Positions 51,017-53,762 of a DNA stretch of 53,762 nucleotides are shown in pieces. The stretch lies in contig JAIXWF010000005.1 in the NCBI GenBank assembly GCA_027482185.1, positions 1 to 53,762 on the forward strand. Reading direction: 5' to 3'. The position numbers were made by a program, and so were the translations under genes. The notes below the pieces were generated by a model that was not told where the DNA came from, made no database searches, and saw only the letters and a program-made list of their open reading frames with translations. Source of the stretch: Opitutaceae bacterium. GTDB taxonomy: Bacteria; Verrucomicrobiota; Verrucomicrobiia; Opitutales; Opitutaceae. The stretch's first letter is position 1, and every line of letters starts with the position of its first letter.

Positions 51017-53659
51017 ATGCTGCGAATTCTTCGTACCCTGCCTTGCGTCGTGATGTTGGCTGCGCCGGTGTTTGCCCAGAACGGCGACCGGGCCGGCGAG
51101 GAACAGGCGCCGTTGCCGGCCCACATCGTGGTGCCGCCGGCGCCGGTGCTCACGCCGGAGCAGGAGGCGGCGACGTTCAAATTGGCGCCGGGCTTCCGGG
51201 CGGAATTGGTGGCGGCGGATCCGCTGCTCGGCGATCCGGTGGCGATGCAGTTCGGGCCCGACGGCCGGCTCTGGGTCGTCGAGATGCGCGGCTACATGCC
51301 GAATCCGGCGGCCGAGGGCGAAACGGATCCCGTCGGCGTGATCGCGGTGCTGACGGATACGGACGGCGACGGGCGCTACGACAAGCGCAGCGTGTTCGCC
51401 GACGGGCTGGCGATGCCGCGCGCGCTCGCGCTCGTGGGCGACGGCGTGCTGGTGGCGGCGCCGCCGCAGCTCTGGTTCATGCGCGACACGGACGGCGACG
51501 GCAAAGCCGATGCCCGGACCGAAGTGGCGAACGACTACGCCGACCTCAAGAATCCCGAGCACAATGCCAACGGCCTGATGTGGGCGATGGACAATTGGAT
51601 TTACTCCGCGAATTACACGGGCCGGTTCCGCTATCTCGGCGACGGCAAGTTCCAGCGCGAGGCGACGGTGACGCGCGGGCAATGGGGCATTTCGCAGGAC
51701 GACACCGGCCGCATTTTCTACAACAGCAACAGCGACCCGCTGCGCCACGACCCGATTCCTTCGGCGTACCTGAAACGCCATTCCGGTTTCCAGGCGGCCG
51801 GGACCAACGTCGCCGTCGTGCCGTCGAATCTGCGCATCTGGCCGGGCCGCGTGACGCCGGGCGTGAACCGCGGCTACCGGATTCTCGATGAGACGGGCCG
51901 CATCACGTCGATGACGGCGGCGTCGGGCCCGGTCGTCTACCGCGGTACGTTGTTTCCGGCGGAATTCCGCGGCGACGCCTTTGTGCCGGAGCCGTCGGCG
52001 AATCTGATCAAGCGGATCAAGGTGCAGGAAAAGGACGGCGTGGTCGTCGGGGCCAATGCCTACGAAGGCACGGAGTTCATGACGTCGACGGACGAACGGT
52101 TCCGTCCGGTCAATCTGTACAACGGCCCCGACGGCGCGCTCTACGTCGTCGATTTCTACCGCGGCCTGATCCAGCACCGCATCTACCTGACGTCGTTTCT
52201 GCGGCAGCAGGTGGAGGCGCGCGGGTTGGCGGAGGGCCGGGGCCGCGGGCGCATCTGGCGCATCGTGCCGGAGGGCGCGCCGCGGGCGAAGTTCGATGCC
52301 GGCCTGGCCAAGCAGGCGCCGGCGGCGTTGGTCGCGAAATTGGCGGCGGCGGACGGCTGGGTGCGCGACACGGCGCAGCGGCTGTTGGTCGAGCGCAAGG
52401 ACGCGGCGGCGGTGGCGCCGCTGCGGGCGCTGGCGACGGCGGCGGGGCAACCGGCGTTGGCGCGGGTGCATGCGCTGTGGACGCTGGACGGCTTCGGCGG
52501 CGAAGCGCTGGACCGGGCGACGGTGCTGGCGGCGCTGGGCGACGCGGATGCGCGCGTGGCGGCGGCGGCGGTGCGCGTGGGCGAGCGGTTTTTGAAGACC
52601 CCGTCGGATCCGGTTGTGCTGGAGCGCACGATCGCGCTGGCGGCGCGGCCGGAGCCGGCGCTGCGGTTGCAGCTGGCGCTGACGCTGGGCGAGACGCGTG
52701 AGGCCAAGGCGGATACGGCGCTGGCGGCGTTGGTCGCGGCGGCGGCGGCGCAGCCGTTTTTCACCGATGCGGTGGTGAGCGGATTGGCGGGCCGCGAGGC
52801 GGCGTTCATCGCGGGGCTGGCGGCGCGGGCGGCGGCCGGCGCGACGGTCGGCGACGTGATCGCGACGGCGACGGCGGCGGCGTTGCGGACGGGCCAGGCG
52901 GCGCGGATCGATGCGGTGCTGTCGCTGGTGGCCGCGGAAACGATGCCGGCGTGGGCGCGGACGGCGGTGGTGGCGGGCGTGAAGCAGTTTCTGCCGCGTT
53001 CGTCGGACGGCCGGGCGTTGAAGGCCTTTTTGCCGGTGGAGCCGAAGGCGTTGGTCGCGTTGGCGGCGGGGACGGGGCCGGACGCGGCGGCGGTGCGGCC
53101 GATGCTGGACCAGTTGAAGTGGCCGGGCAAAGTCGGCCAGGGCGATCCGGTGCGGCCGCTGACTGCGGCGGAGACGGCGCTCTTCGAGCAGGGGAAAACG
53201 CAATTCGCGGCGCTGTGCGCGGCGTGCCACCAGCCGAACGGGCAGGGGCTGGCGGGATTGGCGCCGTCGTTGGTTTATTCGAAGTGGGTGCTGGGCGACG
53301 ACCGGCTGCTCGCGCGGATCGTGCTCAACGGCAAGGTGCAGGAGAATCTCGTGATGCCGCCGTGGAAGGCGGCGTTGGACGACCAGCAGATCGCGGCGGT
53401 GCTGACCTTTGTGCGGCGCTCGTGGGGCCACGAGGAAGACCCGGTGACGCCGGCGACGGTGGCGACGGCGCGGACGGCGACGGCCTCGCGCGCGGAGCCG
53501 TTTACGGATGCGGATCTGGAAGATGCGGCGCGGCAGTTGCGGCGTGGGCGGGGCCCGCGGCCGGGCGGCGGCGGACCCGGCGGTGCGCCGGGCGGGGAAG
53601 CCGGAATGCGGAGACCGGAGGGTCGAGACCGGAATGCGGAGACCGGAAACCGGAACTGA
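51017..53659 (+). CDS. PVC-type secreted dehydrogenase with HEAT-like repeats and c-type haem site
   Basis: This 880-residue exported protein has a signal peptide cleaved near APVFAQ. An N-terminal six-bladed propeller of the glucose/sorbosone dehydrogenase-like type follows (FGPDGRLWVVEMRGYMPNP, calcium-like DTDGDG twice, GPDGALYVVDFYRG). Ala-rich HEAT-like helices span about 430-700. A C-terminal cytochrome c domain has CAACH and a likely Met ligand in VMPPW. Such 'membrane-bound dehydrogenase' proteins are expanded in Planctomycetes and Verrucomicrobia and probably oxidise sugars or alcohols. GTG at 50990 is an alternative start. The last ~20 residues are encoded by degenerate GGAGACCGGAA repeats. 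Confidence 0.9.
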   Translation: MLRILRTLPCVVMLAAPVFAQNGDRAGEEQAPLPAHIVVPPAPVLTPEQEAATFKLAPGFRAELVAADPLLGDPVAMQFGPDGRLWVVEMRGYMPNPAAEGETDPVGVIAVLTDTDGDGRYDKRSVFADGLAMPRALALVGDGVLVAAPPQLWFMRDTDGDGKADARTEVANDYADLKNPEHNANGLMWAMDNWIYSANYTGRFRYLGDGKFQREATVTRGQWGISQDDTGRIFYNSNSDPLRHDPIPSAYLKRHSGFQAAGTNVAVVPSNLRIWPGRVTPGVNRGYRILDETGRITSMTAASGPVVYRGTLFPAEFRGDAFVPEPSANLIKRIKVQEKDGVVVGANAYEGTEFMTSTDERFRPVNLYNGPDGALYVVDFYRGLIQHRIYLTSFLRQQVEARGLAEGRGRGRIWRIVPEGAPRAKFDAGLAKQAPAALVAKLAAADGWVRDTAQRLLVERKDAAAVAPLRALATAAGQPALARVHALWTLDGFGGEALDRATVLAALGDADARVAAAAVRVGERFLKTPSDPVVLERTIALAARPEPALRLQLALTLGETREAKADTALAALVAAAAAQPFFTDAVVSGLAGREAAFIAGLAARAAAGATVGDVIATATAAALRTGQAARIDAVLSLVAAETMPAWARTAVVAGVKQFLPRSSDGRALKAFLPVEPKALVALAAGTGPDAAAVRPMLDQLKWPGKVGQGDPVRPLTAAETALFEQGKTQFAALCAACHQPNGQGLAGLAPSLVYSKWVLGDDRLLARIVLNGKVQENLVMPPWKAALDDQQIAAVLTFVRRSWGHEEDPVTPATVATARTATASRAEPFTDADLEDAARQLRRGRGPRPGGGGPGGAPGGEAGMRRPEGRDRNAETGNRN

Positions 53660-53762
53660 GGACAAGACCGGAGTTCGGAGTTCGGAGTTCGGAGTTCGGA
53701 GTTCGGAGTTCGGAGTTCGGAGTTCGGAGTTCGGAGTTCGGAGTTCGGAGTTCGGAGTTCGG
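53600..53762. repeat. Degenerate GGAGACCGGAA repeats running into a pure GGAGTTC array
   Basis: From about 53600, units such as ATGCGGAGACCGGA recur with variation inside the 3' end of the coding region. From 53670 to the window end there are 13 exact copies of the 7-nt unit GGAGTTC plus two bases. No right arm is visible, because the window ends inside the array. Confidence 0.95.

Overview
The window is a very GC-rich bacterial chromosome fragment with short intergenic gaps and 46 protein genes that I can support. I found no rRNA, tRNA, CRISPR array, transposase or phage gene. The gene mix points to Verrucomicrobiota, most likely an Opitutaceae-like organism. It includes two ECF sigma / FecR / STN-TonB receptor modules, a PVC-type dehydrogenase with HEAT-like repeats and a c-type haem site, a small SWIB protein, the short Bacteroidetes/Verrucomicrobia form of AMP nucleosidase, and many secreted or lipoprotein hypotheticals. 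This placement is inferred from gene types and was not measured.

Layout. 1-11700: housekeeping and RNA modification genes. These are a 3beta-HSD/epimerase-like reductase, divergent SpoU and TrmA/RumA RNA methyltransferases, a large EF-hand membrane protein, a lipoyl/octanoyl transferase, a sixA-rmlD-like pair, a hybrid histidine kinase with a degenerate receiver, pdxH, a DUF985 cupin and a small membrane protein. 11972-15479: a compact nadA-nadC-nadB operon making nicotinate mononucleotide from aspartate. 15605-18208 (minus strand): miaB, a membrane protein and gmk. 18410-21650: a metallophosphatase/5'-nucleotidase, a tRNA-dihydrouridine synthase and MarC. 21799-25450 (minus): a TetR-HlyD-ATPase-permease efflux operon of the cecR-ybhGFSR kind. 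25585-30453: a secreted hypothetical, a translationally coupled heterodimeric ABC exporter and a SWIB protein. 30572-33582: a lipoprotein with a legumain/caspase-like His-Cys dyad, then a convergent cysteine synthase. 33708-46770: two paralogous ECF-FecR-TonB receptor modules in tandem, the first ending in a triple-thioredoxin-fold secreted protein and the second in a secreted phytase-like esterase. 46767-50569: an exported NADAR protein, AMP nucleosidase, an organophosphate-type MFS carrier and an aldo/keto reductase. 51017-53659: a secreted PVC-type dehydrogenase/cytochrome.

The most unusual signal lies between the genes. Most long gaps hold the same kind of element: two arms of degenerate short tandem repeats (often exactly 7 nt) in inverted orientation around a 40-100 nt core. 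Arm sequences differ between elements (GTTGAAA, GTTGAGA, GGTCAGC, GGACAGGA, CACGGAG, CGCAAAG), but the two arms of one element always belong to the same family. The window itself starts and ends inside pure 7-nt arrays, 11 copies of CAGCGGT and 13 copies of GGAGTTC. Most elements sit where two genes converge, and several touch or supply stop codons. This looks like a family of long-hairpin elements, possibly bidirectional terminators or products of template switching. It is the best candidate here for something poorly described.
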